The notes beneath the pieces are model-generated. The model did no database searches, was not told where the DNA came from, and worked only from the letters and a program-made list of their open reading frames with translations. Shown here piece by piece: positions 27,388-36,496 of a stretch of DNA of 64,000 nucleotides. The translations under genes were made by a program, and so were the position numbers. Origin of the DNA: Planctobacterium marinum. GTDB lineage: Bacteria > Pseudomonadota > Gammaproteobacteria > Enterobacterales > Alteromonadaceae. The stretch covers positions 1,054,001 to 1,118,000 of the forward strand of contig NZ_AP027272.1 in NCBI RefSeq assembly GCF_036322805.1, read 5' to 3'. How positions within the stretch are numbered: position 1 is the stretch's first letter; each line of letters opens with the position of its first letter.

Positions 27388-28401
27388 ATGATTGCAAATC
27401 AATCCGATGAGCAGCGATTAAGAGCTGATGCCTTATTAAACTGGATCAATACCCAAACAAACTTGCGTGCAGAAGCGTTAGATATGGTTTCTGGGGATGC
27501 CAGTTTTCGCCGTTATTTCCGTTTTAAATTCGAAGGCTGCAGCTATATCGCAGTAGATGCCCCTCCAGAAAAAGAGAACAATCACGCATTTTTTCACATA
27601 GCAAAGCGTTATTTTGATGCTGGTGTGCAAGTGCCTGAGATAAAAGCAGTAGATTTAGCATTGGGTTTTTGGGTACTTGAAGACTTTGGTGACGTGTTGT
27701 TAGCCAATCGATTTGACTCTAAAGATGTCCAGCCGTTATATGCGCAGGCTCTCGAAGCGCTGCGCGGTATCCAACACGTGATGACAACCGATGCTGGCAC
27801 TTTACCCGCCTTTGATGATGCCCTGTTGGATGCTGAATTCCACTTGTTTAATCACTGGCTGATAGAGGTGCATCTCAAACTGGGGTTAACGGACACTCAG
27901 TGGCAAACAATCCATGAGGCACAAGAGGCAATTCGCCGCGTGTTTAAAGCTCAGCCTCAGGTTGGTGTGCATCGTGATTATCACTCTCGGAATCTCATGG
28001 TATTACCGGACGATTCTATCGGAATCATTGATTTTCAGGATGCGGTTACAGGGCCTGTCACCTATGACGCAGTTTCACTACTCAGGGATTGTTACGTTGT
28101 CTGGCCAGATGCCATGGTGGATACGTTGATCAGTGAATGGCGAGAGGGGCATTTCCCGCAATACGACGCCAAAGAGTTTGCCCGGTGGTTTGATTTTGTT
28201 GGCATGCAACGACATATCAAAGCCAGTGGCATTTTTTGTCGACTGTGCCATAGGGACGGCAAACAAGGATATCTGGCGGATATCCCTCGTACCTTAGAGT
28301 ATGTTGTGAAGTTTGGTAGACGCTACGGTGAAACCCGAGATTTTGCTGATCTTGTTGCGTCTATGGTCATTCCTGCTGTGGTCTCAAAACTGGCGGCTTA
28401 A
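27388..28401 (+). CDS. amgK: N-acetylmuramate/N-acetylglucosamine 1-kinase
   Basis: A 337-residue aminoglycoside-phosphotransferase-like kinase. The catalytic motif HRDYHSRNLM and the metal-binding IIDFQDAVTGP are intact. With MurU, 6 bp downstream, it forms the AmgK-MurU bypass known in Pseudomonas, which recycles MurNAc directly to UDP-MurNAc. I chose ATG 27388, with a GAG-type ribosome binding site; an ATG nine codons upstream is less well placed. It is divergent from lptD, as in pseudomonads. Confidence 0.9.
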   Translation: MIANQSDEQRLRADALLNWINTQTNLRAEALDMVSGDASFRRYFRFKFEGCSYIAVDAPPEKENNHAFFHIAKRYFDAGVQVPEIKAVDLALGFWVLEDFGDVLLANRFDSKDVQPLYAQALEALRGIQHVMTTDAGTLPAFDDALLDAEFHLFNHWLIEVHLKLGLTDTQWQTIHEAQEAIRRVFKAQPQVGVHRDYHSRNLMVLPDDSIGIIDFQDAVTGPVTYDAVSLLRDCYVVWPDAMVDTLISEWREGHFPQYDAKEFARWFDFVGMQRHIKASGIFCRLCHRDGKQGYLADIPRTLEYVVKFGRRYGETRDFADLVASMVIPAVVSKLAA

Positions 28402-28407
28402 TATCCG

Positions 28408-29079
28408 ATGATCGATTGTGCCATGATACTGGCTGCCGGACGTGGCGAGCGGATGCGCCCTTTGACGGATATTTTGCCTAAACCCCTGTTACCCCTCAAG
28501 GGCAAGCCTCTAATGCAATATCACCTGGAAAAGTTGGCCGCGGCAGGTATCCGCAAAGTTATTGTTAATCACGCCTGGTTAGGTGAGAAAATCGAAGCTG
28601 CGTTTGGCAACGGAGAAGCATTTAATTTGCAAATTATCTACAGTGCTGAAAGTGAAGCACTGGAAACCGCCGGCGGTATTGTAAAGGCTTTACCTCACTT
28701 TGCAGGTAATCCTTTTATGGTGGTTAACGGGGATGTCTATTGCGATATAGATTTTACCCAACTTTGCCGGGAGCCGCTGCGAGGTTTAGCGAGATTAGTA
28801 TTAGTGGATAATCCAGAGCATCATCCCGAGGGGGATTTCGCTGTTTCTGATGGACGGGTAGCGCAAAAATGTGCTGAGCAAAGTTACACTTTTTCCGGTA
28901 TTGCGCTCTATAACCCGGAATTTTTCGCAGGATTAAAGGTTGAGAGAATGCCGCTTGCCCCTCTCATAAGACGTCACATGCAAAATGGCAGAGTAGAAGC
29001 CGAGTTGTTTCATGGCCGTTGGTGCGATGTGGGTACGCCAGAGCGCCTCGCTAATCTTGAACAGGAACTATCATTATGA
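28408..29079 (+). CDS. murU: N-acetylmuramate 1-phosphate uridylyltransferase
   Basis: A 223-residue nucleotidyltransferase. The N-terminal signature MILAAGRGERMRPLTD, followed by KPLLPLKGKP, is typical of sugar-phosphate nucleotidyltransferases, and NGDVYCDIDF carries the metal-binding Asp. It would convert MurNAc-1-phosphate and UTP to UDP-MurNAc after AmgK. The stop overlaps the djlA start (ATGA-type overlap), so amgK, murU and djlA are one operon. Confidence 0.93.
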   Translation: MIDCAMILAAGRGERMRPLTDILPKPLLPLKGKPLMQYHLEKLAAAGIRKVIVNHAWLGEKIEAAFGNGEAFNLQIIYSAESEALETAGGIVKALPHFAGNPFMVVNGDVYCDIDFTQLCREPLRGLARLVLVDNPEHHPEGDFAVSDGRVAQKCAEQSYTFSGIALYNPEFFAGLKVERMPLAPLIRRHMQNGRVEAELFHGRWCDVGTPERLANLEQELSL

Positions 29080-30110
29080 ATATTTGGGGCAAGGTGTTAG
29101 GCACTTTGTTTGGTGCTATGTTTGCCAAAATACCCGGTGCCATCTTGGGATTCATCGTGGGGCATCTGTTTGACCGTGGCTACAGCCAGGATTTTAATCA
29201 GATGGGCGGCTTTGGCCGTTTTTTTGTGGATAAAGACGCAGTAAAAAATCAGGCTGTATTTTTTCACGCATTGTTTTCGGTATTGGGGCATGTCGCCAAG
29301 GCTGATGGTCGTGTTACCGAAGCCGAAATTCAAGTGGCCACCCAATTAATGGATGACATGAACCTCACCGGTGATACCCGCAAAGAGGCTCAGCAGGCAT
29401 TCCGGGAAGGGAAGGCGGCCGACTTTCCGGTAAAAGACATACTGAAAGAGTTTTACGACTCTTGTTATGGTCGCAGAGATATACTGCAAATTTATCTGGA
29501 GATCTTGATTCAGGCCGCTTATGCCGATGGGCGTTTAGATCCTGAAGAGCAGAAAATCCTGCTGGAAGTCGCTCAGGTATTAAAATTTCAAAAGCAGGAA
29601 TTAATGTATTTGATTTCAGCATTTGAAGCAGAGTTGCGTTTCCGTCAGGCTAGCGCGCAACAAGCTTGGCAACAAGAACAAGCTCGCCAACAGCAAGAAC
29701 ATCGCGGACCAGGTTGGCGACCGCGCAGTAAAGCAGAACAAAAGCGCTCCCGTGAAGAGCGAGAAGATACCGGCCAGGATGACTTTGATGAAGAGGCCTA
29801 TTACAAGCGACAGCGAGAACAGTACTCGCGCAAGAACTATCAGCAAAGGGGCGGCTATCGGGGGCGACAACAATCGCAATCGACATATTCATATGATGAC
29901 CGCGTCAATGATGCTTACCGAATCTTGGGGGTGAATGCAAATACTGATCCTAAAGCCATCAAAAAAGCTTACCGCAAATTGATGAGCGAACATCATCCAG
30001 ACAAGCTTGTGTCCAAGGGGTTACCCCGTCAGGCACTGGATATTGCCAAGCAAAAGGCGCAAGACATTCAAGCGGCCTGGGAATTAGTAAAAAAAGAGAA
30101 GGGAATTTAA
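29076..30110 (+). CDS. djlA: DnaJ-like membrane co-chaperone DjlA
   Basis: A 344-residue type III DnaJ protein. A glycine-containing N-terminal transmembrane segment (LGTLFGAMFAKIPGAILGFI) is followed by a TerB-like domain (about 50-190), a Gln/Arg-rich linker, and a C-terminal J domain with the HPD motif (MSEHHPDKL). It stimulates DnaK at the inner membrane and is linked to envelope stress signalling in E. coli. It is translationally coupled to murU. Confidence 0.95.
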   Translation: MNIWGKVLGTLFGAMFAKIPGAILGFIVGHLFDRGYSQDFNQMGGFGRFFVDKDAVKNQAVFFHALFSVLGHVAKADGRVTEAEIQVATQLMDDMNLTGDTRKEAQQAFREGKAADFPVKDILKEFYDSCYGRRDILQIYLEILIQAAYADGRLDPEEQKILLEVAQVLKFQKQELMYLISAFEAELRFRQASAQQAWQQEQARQQQEHRGPGWRPRSKAEQKRSREEREDTGQDDFDEEAYYKRQREQYSRKNYQQRGGYRGRQQSQSTYSYDDRVNDAYRILGVNANTDPKAIKKAYRKLMSEHHPDKLVSKGLPRQALDIAKQKAQDIQAAWELVKKEKGI

Positions 30111-30122
30111 CGCCCTTCTTTT
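30097..30122. terminator. Terminator between djlA and cyclophilin gene
   Basis: AGAAGGG at 30097-30103 pairs with CCCTTCT at 30113-30119 and is followed by T residues. On the other strand it is preceded by the A-rich end of djlA, so it may act in both directions between these convergent genes. The stem overlaps the djlA stop codon. Confidence 0.6.
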
Positions 30123-30127
30123 GCCTG

Positions 30128-30745
30128 TTATTGACCAGCTACAACAGGCTCTGGCAATAAAGTGACCTTCTTCAGCATGACATTCTCCACAGGCACATCT
30201 CGCCAGCCTAACTCCATATTGTAGGCAGTTTCTACCTCAGCAAGTTTATCTACTACTTCTGCGCCTTCTAATACCAGACCGAAAACCGTGTAGCCCCAAT
30301 TGCGCCCCGGATTTAAGGACCTGTTGTCTTGTACGTTAAAGAAGAATTGACGGTTCGCGGAGTGTGGGTCGTCGCCTCTTGCCATGGCCACGGTGTACAT
30401 GTCGTTTTTCAGGCCATTTCCGGATTCATTGTAGATTTGTCCAAAGGCCGGCAGTGTATTGAACTCTGCATCATAACCGCCTCCTTGCACTACAAACCCC
30501 GGAATGATGCGATGAAAAACGGTATTGTCATAGCTGCCTTTTTCCACATAGCGCAAAAAGTTATTGACGGTAATAGGGGCTCTGCGACGGTCCAGTTCGA
30601 CAGTCATATTTCCCAAATCTGTTTCGATTTTTACTTTTGGATAAAAGTTATCTGGCTGTATGTGAGAACCGTCTTTGCTCTGGGCAGAAATTGAGAATGA
30701 AATCATGGCCAGGAGGGCTACCAGATAGCGAGAAGTAAAAAACAT
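30128..30745 (-). CDS. Periplasmic cyclophilin-type peptidyl-prolyl isomerase
   Basis: A 205-residue isomerase with a signal peptide (MFFTSRYLVALLAMISFSIS, then AQS). The cyclophilin core is present: VFHRIIPGFVVQGGGY (catalytic Arg in FHR), ARGDDPHSANRQFFFNV and GYTVFGLVLEG. It corresponds to PpiA-type periplasmic cyclophilins. It stands 11 bp downstream of rlmG on the same strand and may be cotranscribed with it. Confidence 0.92.
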   Translation of the reverse strand: MFFTSRYLVALLAMISFSISAQSKDGSHIQPDNFYPKVKIETDLGNMTVELDRRRAPITVNNFLRYVEKGSYDNTVFHRIIPGFVVQGGGYDAEFNTLPAFGQIYNESGNGLKNDMYTVAMARGDDPHSANRQFFFNVQDNRSLNPGRNWGYTVFGLVLEGAEVVDKLAEVETAYNMELGWRDVPVENVMLKKVTLLPEPVVAGQ

Positions 30746-30756
30746 GTATATTCCTT

Positions 30757-31881
30757 TTATCGTTTGATGCTACTTAAAATAACGAATTTGCGATTGCTTG
30801 CAACTACTTTGCAGCCACCAAACAAGCGTTTTAGTTTTTCGTGGTAATTAAGATGACGGTTGCCCACGATACGCAGCTCACCACCTTTTTTCAGGGCTTT
30901 TTTGGCGTCATTAAACATTTGCCAGGCAATGTGATCAGTGATGGTGTTTTGCTGATGAAACGGCGGATTGCACAAGATCACATCAAGTTGCTCTACCGGA
31001 ACCTGTTCCAAACTGTTGGAATGAAAAAAGGCAGCGGGTATTGCAGGGAAGTTTGCTTGCAGTGTGAGCTGTGCCGATGCCACTGCCATTGCTGACTCAT
31101 CCACACAGTGTATTTTGGCTGGCTTTTGCTGAGCTGCATGTACCGACAGTACGCCGTTACCGCAGCCGAGATCTAATATCTGCTTGTTTTGGCAATCGGG
31201 TAGGTGTTCCAGTAAAAATCGCGCACCGATATCCAATGATGTTGATGAAAAAACATTAGCCAGGTTTGCTATTTGTAGCCCTGAGTTTTCAACTGGCCAG
31301 CGCAGCGGAAATTTTGATTGGCTGGAGAGGGTTTTGTTAACACGAGTAAAGATCAGCCGTGCTTTTTTTACCGCCAGAGAGGTATGCGTAGATCCGAGGT
31401 GTTTTTCAAATAGGGCAAGAGTAGACTTTTGAATTTGATTTGCTTTGCCGGCGGTGATCACCAGTGCACCTTTGGGTAATAGCGCTCTTAAGGTGATTAA
31501 CTGCTCTGCCAAAAAACTATTGTTTTTAGGTAACTTCAAAATCGCTTGTGTGGTGTTATCGGGTAAGTCAGACAAATTATTGTGAACGCTAAATTCAGGA
31601 GTACTTTGGACGTTTTTATGCCAGTTTTGCTGCATGGCCAGTGCAGCGACTTTGGAGTCGGAATACCAGGCACAGATTTGCGTCGGCAACATACAGGCCA
31701 GGGCACCAAAGTCATCGTTAAGGACGGCAGTTTGTTGCATTTGCAGTTCAGGGTTCTCTTGTAGATATTGATAGATGTATTCATCTGCAGCATCCCAGGC
31801 TTGTAGACTGACGTGCTGTTGCTCTGGCGGGTAGCGGTGAAGTTGCCAGCGTTTATCCTGTATACTTAACTCTGTTCTCAT
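30757..31881 (-). CDS. rlmG: 23S rRNA m2G1835 methyltransferase
   Basis: A 374-residue SAM-dependent methyltransferase. It has the duplicated RlmG/RsmC architecture: a degenerate N-terminal domain, and a catalytic C-terminal domain with LDLGCGNGVLSVHA and the active-site NPPF. The N-terminal LQAWDAADEYIYQYL matches RlmG rather than RsmC, which decides the assignment. It is divergent from the alkB-like gene, 24 bp away. Confidence 0.88.
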   Translation of the reverse strand: MRTELSIQDKRWQLHRYPPEQQHVSLQAWDAADEYIYQYLQENPELQMQQTAVLNDDFGALACMLPTQICAWYSDSKVAALAMQQNWHKNVQSTPEFSVHNNLSDLPDNTTQAILKLPKNNSFLAEQLITLRALLPKGALVITAGKANQIQKSTLALFEKHLGSTHTSLAVKKARLIFTRVNKTLSSQSKFPLRWPVENSGLQIANLANVFSSTSLDIGARFLLEHLPDCQNKQILDLGCGNGVLSVHAAQQKPAKIHCVDESAMAVASAQLTLQANFPAIPAAFFHSNSLEQVPVEQLDVILCNPPFHQQNTITDHIAWQMFNDAKKALKKGGELRIVGNRHLNYHEKLKRLFGGCKVVASNRKFVILSSIKR

Positions 31882-31905
31882 TTGGTTGTCTTAAGGTAAT
31901 TTATT

Positions 31906-32628
31906 ATGAAGCAATTTGACTTGTTCTCTGGCGACTCTCCTGGAAAAGGGACGCAGTACAAGTCTACCACAGAATCATCAAATGCAGATGTATTCGAGGG
32001 CGCTGTTTCGAATCAAGTAACAAAGCGCAATCGGCGACGTTTATTGCCGGATATTAATGCTTTTTTTGACGGTGAGTTGCATTACTTCCCTGATTTCCTC
32101 AATCGCGGTGAGGCGGATGCGTTGTTTGCAGTGTTGCGCTCGCAACTGCAATGGCAACCAGACCAGGTCAAAGTCTATGGTAAATGGCATACCATTCCCA
32201 GGCTGCAAGCTTGGTATGGCAATCCTGAGAGTCACTACAGCTATTCGGGGAAAACACTCAATCCGTTGCCGCCCACGCCTGAGCTGGAAGTTTTGCGCAA
32301 AGCCTGTGGCGAGATTGCCCAAGTTGAGTTTAACAGTGTGTTGGCTAACTTGTATCGCAACGGTGCAGATTGTATGGGCATGCACAGTGATGATGAGCCT
32401 GAACTGGGAGAGCAGCCGGCTATTGCTTCTGTCACTTTGGGGGCTACCCGCCGATTTGACCTGGTGCATAAGACTGAACCTGTCAAATTACAGTTGCCGT
32501 TGCAGTCGGGTAGTTTGTTGTTAATGTGTGGAGACACTCAAAAGCATTGGCAGCATGGTATCGCCCGTACTAAGCAGCCTGTGGGGGAGCGCATCAATTT
32601 GACCTTTCGCAGGGTTGTAAAACGTTAG
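31906..32628 (+). CDS. AlkB-like 2-oxoglutarate/Fe(II) dioxygenase
   Basis: A 240-residue dioxygenase that reverses alkylation damage in nucleic acids by oxidative demethylation. The iron-binding HxD is in GMHSDDEPELG. The distal His is in KHWQHGIARTK, and the 2-oxoglutarate Arg pair is in GERINLTFRRV. The N-terminal 45 residues are variable. It is closer to the short AlkB2/3-like bacterial forms than to E. coli AlkB. Confidence 0.9.
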   Translation: MKQFDLFSGDSPGKGTQYKSTTESSNADVFEGAVSNQVTKRNRRRLLPDINAFFDGELHYFPDFLNRGEADALFAVLRSQLQWQPDQVKVYGKWHTIPRLQAWYGNPESHYSYSGKTLNPLPPTPELEVLRKACGEIAQVEFNSVLANLYRNGADCMGMHSDDEPELGEQPAIASVTLGATRRFDLVHKTEPVKLQLPLQSGSLLLMCGDTQKHWQHGIARTKQPVGERINLTFRRVVKR

Positions 32629-32872
32629 AGCAAGGTTATAAATTCTGCTGTATTTGCGGTTTAAAAATATATGTCATTGACTCAAACAGTTACCAAAAAG
32701 CAAGCAGTTTTTCTGCAAATTTCAGTATTTAAATTCAAGATCTCAGGCTAAATTTAGACATGAGGAAGGCATAGTGCTGGCTCCTCACATACAGAGGTTT
32801 TTGCGGCTGGGTCAGGCGCAATTTTCTCCGGTCTGTGTTAGCGGCAGATTTGATTTTGGAGGTATTTGAATT

Positions 32873-33196
32873 GTGAACATTCAAAACACAATAGAAGACA
32901 AGTTAACGGAGCATTTCGCACCAGAGTTTCTTGAGGTTATTAACGAGAGTTCTCAGCATAACGTGCCTATTGGCTCAGAGACCCACTTCAAAGTGGTGCT
33001 GGTAACCCCGCGTTTTGCAGGGCAGCGTTTGCTGCACCGGCATAAAGACGTGAACAAGGTACTCAAAGACGAAATCGAAAACCACATTCACGCGCTTGCG
33101 CTGCATACCTATACTGATCAGGAGTGGGAGCGTTTATACGGCGATGCGCCAGACTCGCCAGCTTGTTTGGGTGGGGCCGGACGCAAGGTTTCCTGA
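32873..33196 (+). CDS. bolA: BolA family protein
   Basis: A 107-residue BolA/IbaG-type protein. The BolA fold includes the helix-turn segment [17 protein letters not shown] with the conserved His, which binds [2Fe-2S] together with monothiol glutaredoxins. It starts with GTG ten bases after GGAGG. The 243-bp upstream region has no other gene. A terminator follows 31 bp after the stop. Confidence 0.92.
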   Translation: MNIQNTIEDKLTEHFAPEFLEVINESSQHNVPIGSETHFKVVLVTPRFAGQRLLHRHKDVNKVLKDEIENHIHALALHTYTDQEWERLYGDAPDSPACLGGAGRKVS

Positions 33197-33227
33197 CAAC
33201 CTTTCCATTCGCTTAGAGTTTTAAATG

Positions 33228-33250
33228 AAAGCGCCGTATGGCGCTTTTTA
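33228..33250 (+). terminator. Rho-independent terminator after bolA
   Basis: The stem AAAGCGCC / GGCGCTTT with a four-base loop (GTAT) is followed by T residues. Confidence 0.88.
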
Positions 33251-33403
33251 TTTGTCATTTGTCGGCGCTAAAATTGTTCCGCAAACAAGGATTGCCTCTG
33301 GTATGATTCCCAAAGTCACAAATTTTTGATAAAACGTTGCATAATCAACGGTTTATTTTTTAGCGCAAAACAACGATAAAAACTAACAGACTTGCGGATA
33401 TTC

Positions 33404-33907
33404 ATGTCGGACAAATTCAGCCAATTTATTGATAGATTCCACGCCAGGTTGTGTCATCTGGTCAGCCTTTTCACTCTTATTATGACCGCTCTGACATTTC
33501 TGATTGTGGTGCTCAGGTATGGCTTTGACATGGGCTGGGTCGCCATGCAGGAATCGGTTATGTATCTGCATGCGGCAATTTTTATGCTGGGTGCCGCCCA
33601 CACCCTCAAGCTGGATGAACACGTACGAGTGGATGTGTTTTACCGCAATTATTCACCCAGGAATAAGGCCCGAGTCAATTTTTTTGGTGGTTTGGTGTTT
33701 TTACTGCCGTTGACCGGATTCATTTTCATCATGAGTTGGAGTTATGTGCTCAAGTCCTGGCAGCTGTTGGAAGCATCACAAGCGGCTGGTGGTTTGCCAA
33801 CGTTGTTCTTGCTGAAGACTTTTATCCTGCTGTTTGCTGCAACGCTGTTTTTACAGGGAATTTCTGAAGTACTTAAAAATGCCAATTTAGCTTTGAAGGG
33901 AGAGTAA
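33404..33907 (+). CDS. dctQ: TRAP transporter small membrane subunit
   Basis: A 167-residue DctQ-type protein with four predicted transmembrane helices (for example LVSLFTLIMTALTFLIVVLR). It couples to the large subunit for Na+-driven uptake of a carboxylate. I chose ATG 33404 (MSDKF); a TTG four codons upstream also opens the frame. It overlaps the DctM start by one base, and the three genes form a TRAP operon. Confidence 0.92.
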   Translation: MSDKFSQFIDRFHARLCHLVSLFTLIMTALTFLIVVLRYGFDMGWVAMQESVMYLHAAIFMLGAAHTLKLDEHVRVDVFYRNYSPRNKARVNFFGGLVFLLPLTGFIFIMSWSYVLKSWQLLEASQAAGGLPTLFLLKTFILLFAATLFLQGISEVLKNANLALKGE

Positions 33908-35268
33908 TGATGGAATGGATGGCATTACTTCTGTTTTTGTGCGTGTGTGGCACACTGTTATTAGGATACCCGGTGGCATTAACCTTGGCAGGTACTTCGT
34001 TGATTTTCGCTGGGATTGGTGTGTTAACGGGTACCTTTGAAACGTCTTATCTCAATGCTTTGCCGTCTCGTTTGTTTGGTATTATTAACAATCAAACTCT
34101 GTTGGCGGTACCGCTTTTTGTACTGATGGGCATTGTATTGGAAAAATCCAAAGTGGCCGAAGATTTGCTCACCGCGATGGCCAGCTTATTCGGCAATTTT
34201 CGTTCAGGATTAGTGTTATCGGTTATTTTTGTGGGTATGTTACTCGCTGCCAGTACCGGAATTGTCGGCGCCACCGTGGTGACTATGGGCTTATTGTCGT
34301 TGCCGGCGATGCTGAAAAAAGGCTATCCGCAATCGCTAGCCTGCGGCAGCATCTGTGCTACAGGTACGTTGGGGCAAATCATTCCTCCTTCCATCGCATT
34401 GGTATTGCTGGGTGATGTACTTTCCGGTGCTTATCAGCAAGCACAATTAAATATGGGCAACTTCTCACCCGATTCGGTTTCGGTGGGCGATTTATTTGTA
34501 GGTGCTATCGTTCCTGGGTTGTTGCTGGTGGCTTTGTATGCCCTGTATGTACTGATTTTCACGCCTAAGTTAGAAGCAAACGAATCACATGACACTCAGG
34601 AAGACAATACAACTAGTGTGTTTGGCGCCTTGTTCCCGCCATTAATGCTGATTATTTTAGTGCTTGGTTCTATTTTGGCTGGTTTTGCGACACCAACGGA
34701 AGCCGCAGGCGTCGGCGCTACAGGCGCTATTTTGCTGGCTTTTGCTCAGCAAAAAATGGACTGGACGCGTTTACAGGCCGCTGCATTAGATACCACCAAA
34801 GTAACAGCCATGATCTTTATGATATTAATTGGTGCTTCCATATTTTCTTTGATTTTCAGAGGTTTCGGTGGCGAAGAAATGATCCATCGTTTTTTTGAGC
34901 GCTTACCCGGTGGTGAATTTGGTGCCATTTTAATGGTGATGGCCATTATCTTTGTACTGGGTTTTATTCTGGATTTTATCGAAATTACCTTCGTTGTCGT
35001 ACCTCTGGTCGCCCCTGTATTGTTTATGATGGGAGTCGATCCCATTTGGCTGGGTATCATGATAGCGGTGAATTTACAGACTTCGTTTTTAACGCCCCCG
35101 TTTGGCTTTGCACTGTTTTATTTAAGAGGTGTTGCGCCGCCCTCCGTGCAAACTATGCAAATTTACAAAGGGGTCGCACCCTTTGTTCTGATTCAGTTAG
35201 GCTTGCTGATCATGATGGCCATTTGGCCGGAAATTATTACCTGGTTACCTGACACCATTTACGGATAG
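33907..35268 (+). CDS. dctM: TRAP transporter large membrane subunit
   Basis: A 453-residue DctM-type permease with about 12 transmembrane helices. Characteristic segments are FGIINNQTLLAVPLFVLMG, GTLGQIIPPSIALVLLGD and GFATPTEAAGVG. It forms the Na+/solute channel with DctQ. A hydrophilic insertion near residue 220-240 separates the two halves. It is followed 9 bp later by the binding protein. Confidence 0.95.
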   Translation: MMEWMALLLFLCVCGTLLLGYPVALTLAGTSLIFAGIGVLTGTFETSYLNALPSRLFGIINNQTLLAVPLFVLMGIVLEKSKVAEDLLTAMASLFGNFRSGLVLSVIFVGMLLAASTGIVGATVVTMGLLSLPAMLKKGYPQSLACGSICATGTLGQIIPPSIALVLLGDVLSGAYQQAQLNMGNFSPDSVSVGDLFVGAIVPGLLLVALYALYVLIFTPKLEANESHDTQEDNTTSVFGALFPPLMLIILVLGSILAGFATPTEAAGVGATGAILLAFAQQKMDWTRLQAAALDTTKVTAMIFMILIGASIFSLIFRGFGGEEMIHRFFERLPGGEFGAILMVMAIIFVLGFILDFIEITFVVVPLVAPVLFMMGVDPIWLGIMIAVNLQTSFLTPPFGFALFYLRGVAPPSVQTMQIYKGVAPFVLIQLGLLIMMAIWPEIITWLPDTIYG

Positions 35269-35276
35269 GAAAAAGT

Positions 35277-36368
35277 ATGAAAGCACTTAAAATAGGTTTG
35301 GTGATTGCTCTGTCAGCTTTGCTGATGAGCTGTTCAGAATCATCCACTCAAGATTCATCACAATCGCAGGCGGTTCAGCAGACCTTTGAATGGAAACTGG
35401 TAACCAGTTGGCCCAAGAACTTCCCGGGACTGGGTAAAGGCCCTGAAACCTTTGCGCAAATGGTCAATCAGATGTCAGGTGGCAGGCTGAAATTGCGAGT
35501 TTATGGTGCTGGTGAAATTGTTCCCGGATTTGAAGTTTTTGATGCCGTTGCCGAAGGCACCGCACAAATTGGCCACTCTGGTCCTTACTATTGGAAAGGC
35601 AAAGCACCTGCGGCGCAAATCTTCACTGGTGTGCCGTTTGGCATGAATGCTCAGGAGATGAATGGCTGGTTGCATTATGGCGGTGGACTTGAGTTGTGGC
35701 GCGAACTTTATAAGCCTTTTGGTCTAATTCCCTTCGCCGGCGGCAATACTGGCACCCAGATGGCGGGCTGGTTTAAAAAAGAGATTAACTCTGTCGAAGA
35801 TTTGAAAGGTTTGAAAATGCGTATTCCCGGCTTGGGCGCAGAGGTGTTGAGACGCGTAGGAGGGGTACCTGTGACATTGACTGGTGGTGAGCTATTTACG
35901 TCTCTTCAAACTGGTGCCATTGATGCCACTGAATGGGTGGGGCCCTACAACGACTTAGCGTTTGGGTTACACAAAGCTGCTGACTTTTATTATGCATTTG
36001 GTTGGCACGAAACGGGTACAACACTGGAATTTATCGTCAATGAGCAGGCCTACAATCAACTGCCCGCAGATCTACAAAAAATTGTGGAAGTAGCCACCAG
36101 AGCCGTGAACCAGGGCATGTTGGATGAATATACAGCGCGTAATAATGCCGCTTTGCAAACACTGTTAAACACCCACGGTGTAGATTTACGTCAATTGCCT
36201 GATGATGTTATTGCGTCCCTGAAACAAGCCACAGAACAAGTACTGGCTGAGCAGTCGGCAGCAGATGCGCAGTTTGCCAAAATCTATGCTCAGTACCAGA
36301 AGTTTCAGCAGGAAGTGGCCAATTTTCATGGCATTACTGAAGCGCGCTTATACCAGAGTCGTGATTAG
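35277..36368 (+). CDS. dctP: TRAP transporter solute-binding lipoprotein
   Basis: A 363-residue DctP-family receptor with a lipobox (LLMSC, lipidated Cys19). Its sequence pattern, including SWPKNFPGLGKGPETFAQMV, GLKMRIPGLGAEVLRR and TEWVGPYNDLAFGLHKAADF, is of the TakP-like group that binds 2-oxo acids through a metal ion. The exact substrate is not predictable. It is unusual that the receptor is lipid-anchored rather than freely periplasmic. Confidence 0.9.
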   Translation: MKALKIGLVIALSALLMSCSESSTQDSSQSQAVQQTFEWKLVTSWPKNFPGLGKGPETFAQMVNQMSGGRLKLRVYGAGEIVPGFEVFDAVAEGTAQIGHSGPYYWKGKAPAAQIFTGVPFGMNAQEMNGWLHYGGGLELWRELYKPFGLIPFAGGNTGTQMAGWFKKEINSVEDLKGLKMRIPGLGAEVLRRVGGVPVTLTGGELFTSLQTGAIDATEWVGPYNDLAFGLHKAADFYYAFGWHETGTTLEFIVNEQAYNQLPADLQKIVEVATRAVNQGMLDEYTARNNAALQTLLNTHGVDLRQLPDDVIASLKQATEQVLAEQSAADAQFAKIYAQYQKFQQEVANFHGITEARLYQSRD

Positions 36369-36496
36369 TACCAACAGGATATTGTGACTGCTGCACAGCT
36401 GTTCAGAGTTGTTGAATTCGTTGTGCTGGTTACAATAGCCACAATTTTAATATCGGACGATAGACTCGTTCTTGCAAGTAAGGAATTTCCTCAATT

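Noticed and set aside
32629-32872. Small RNA or extra gene between alkB and bolA
   Set aside because: Only a weak GAGGA/TCCTC stem was seen, without promoter or terminator.
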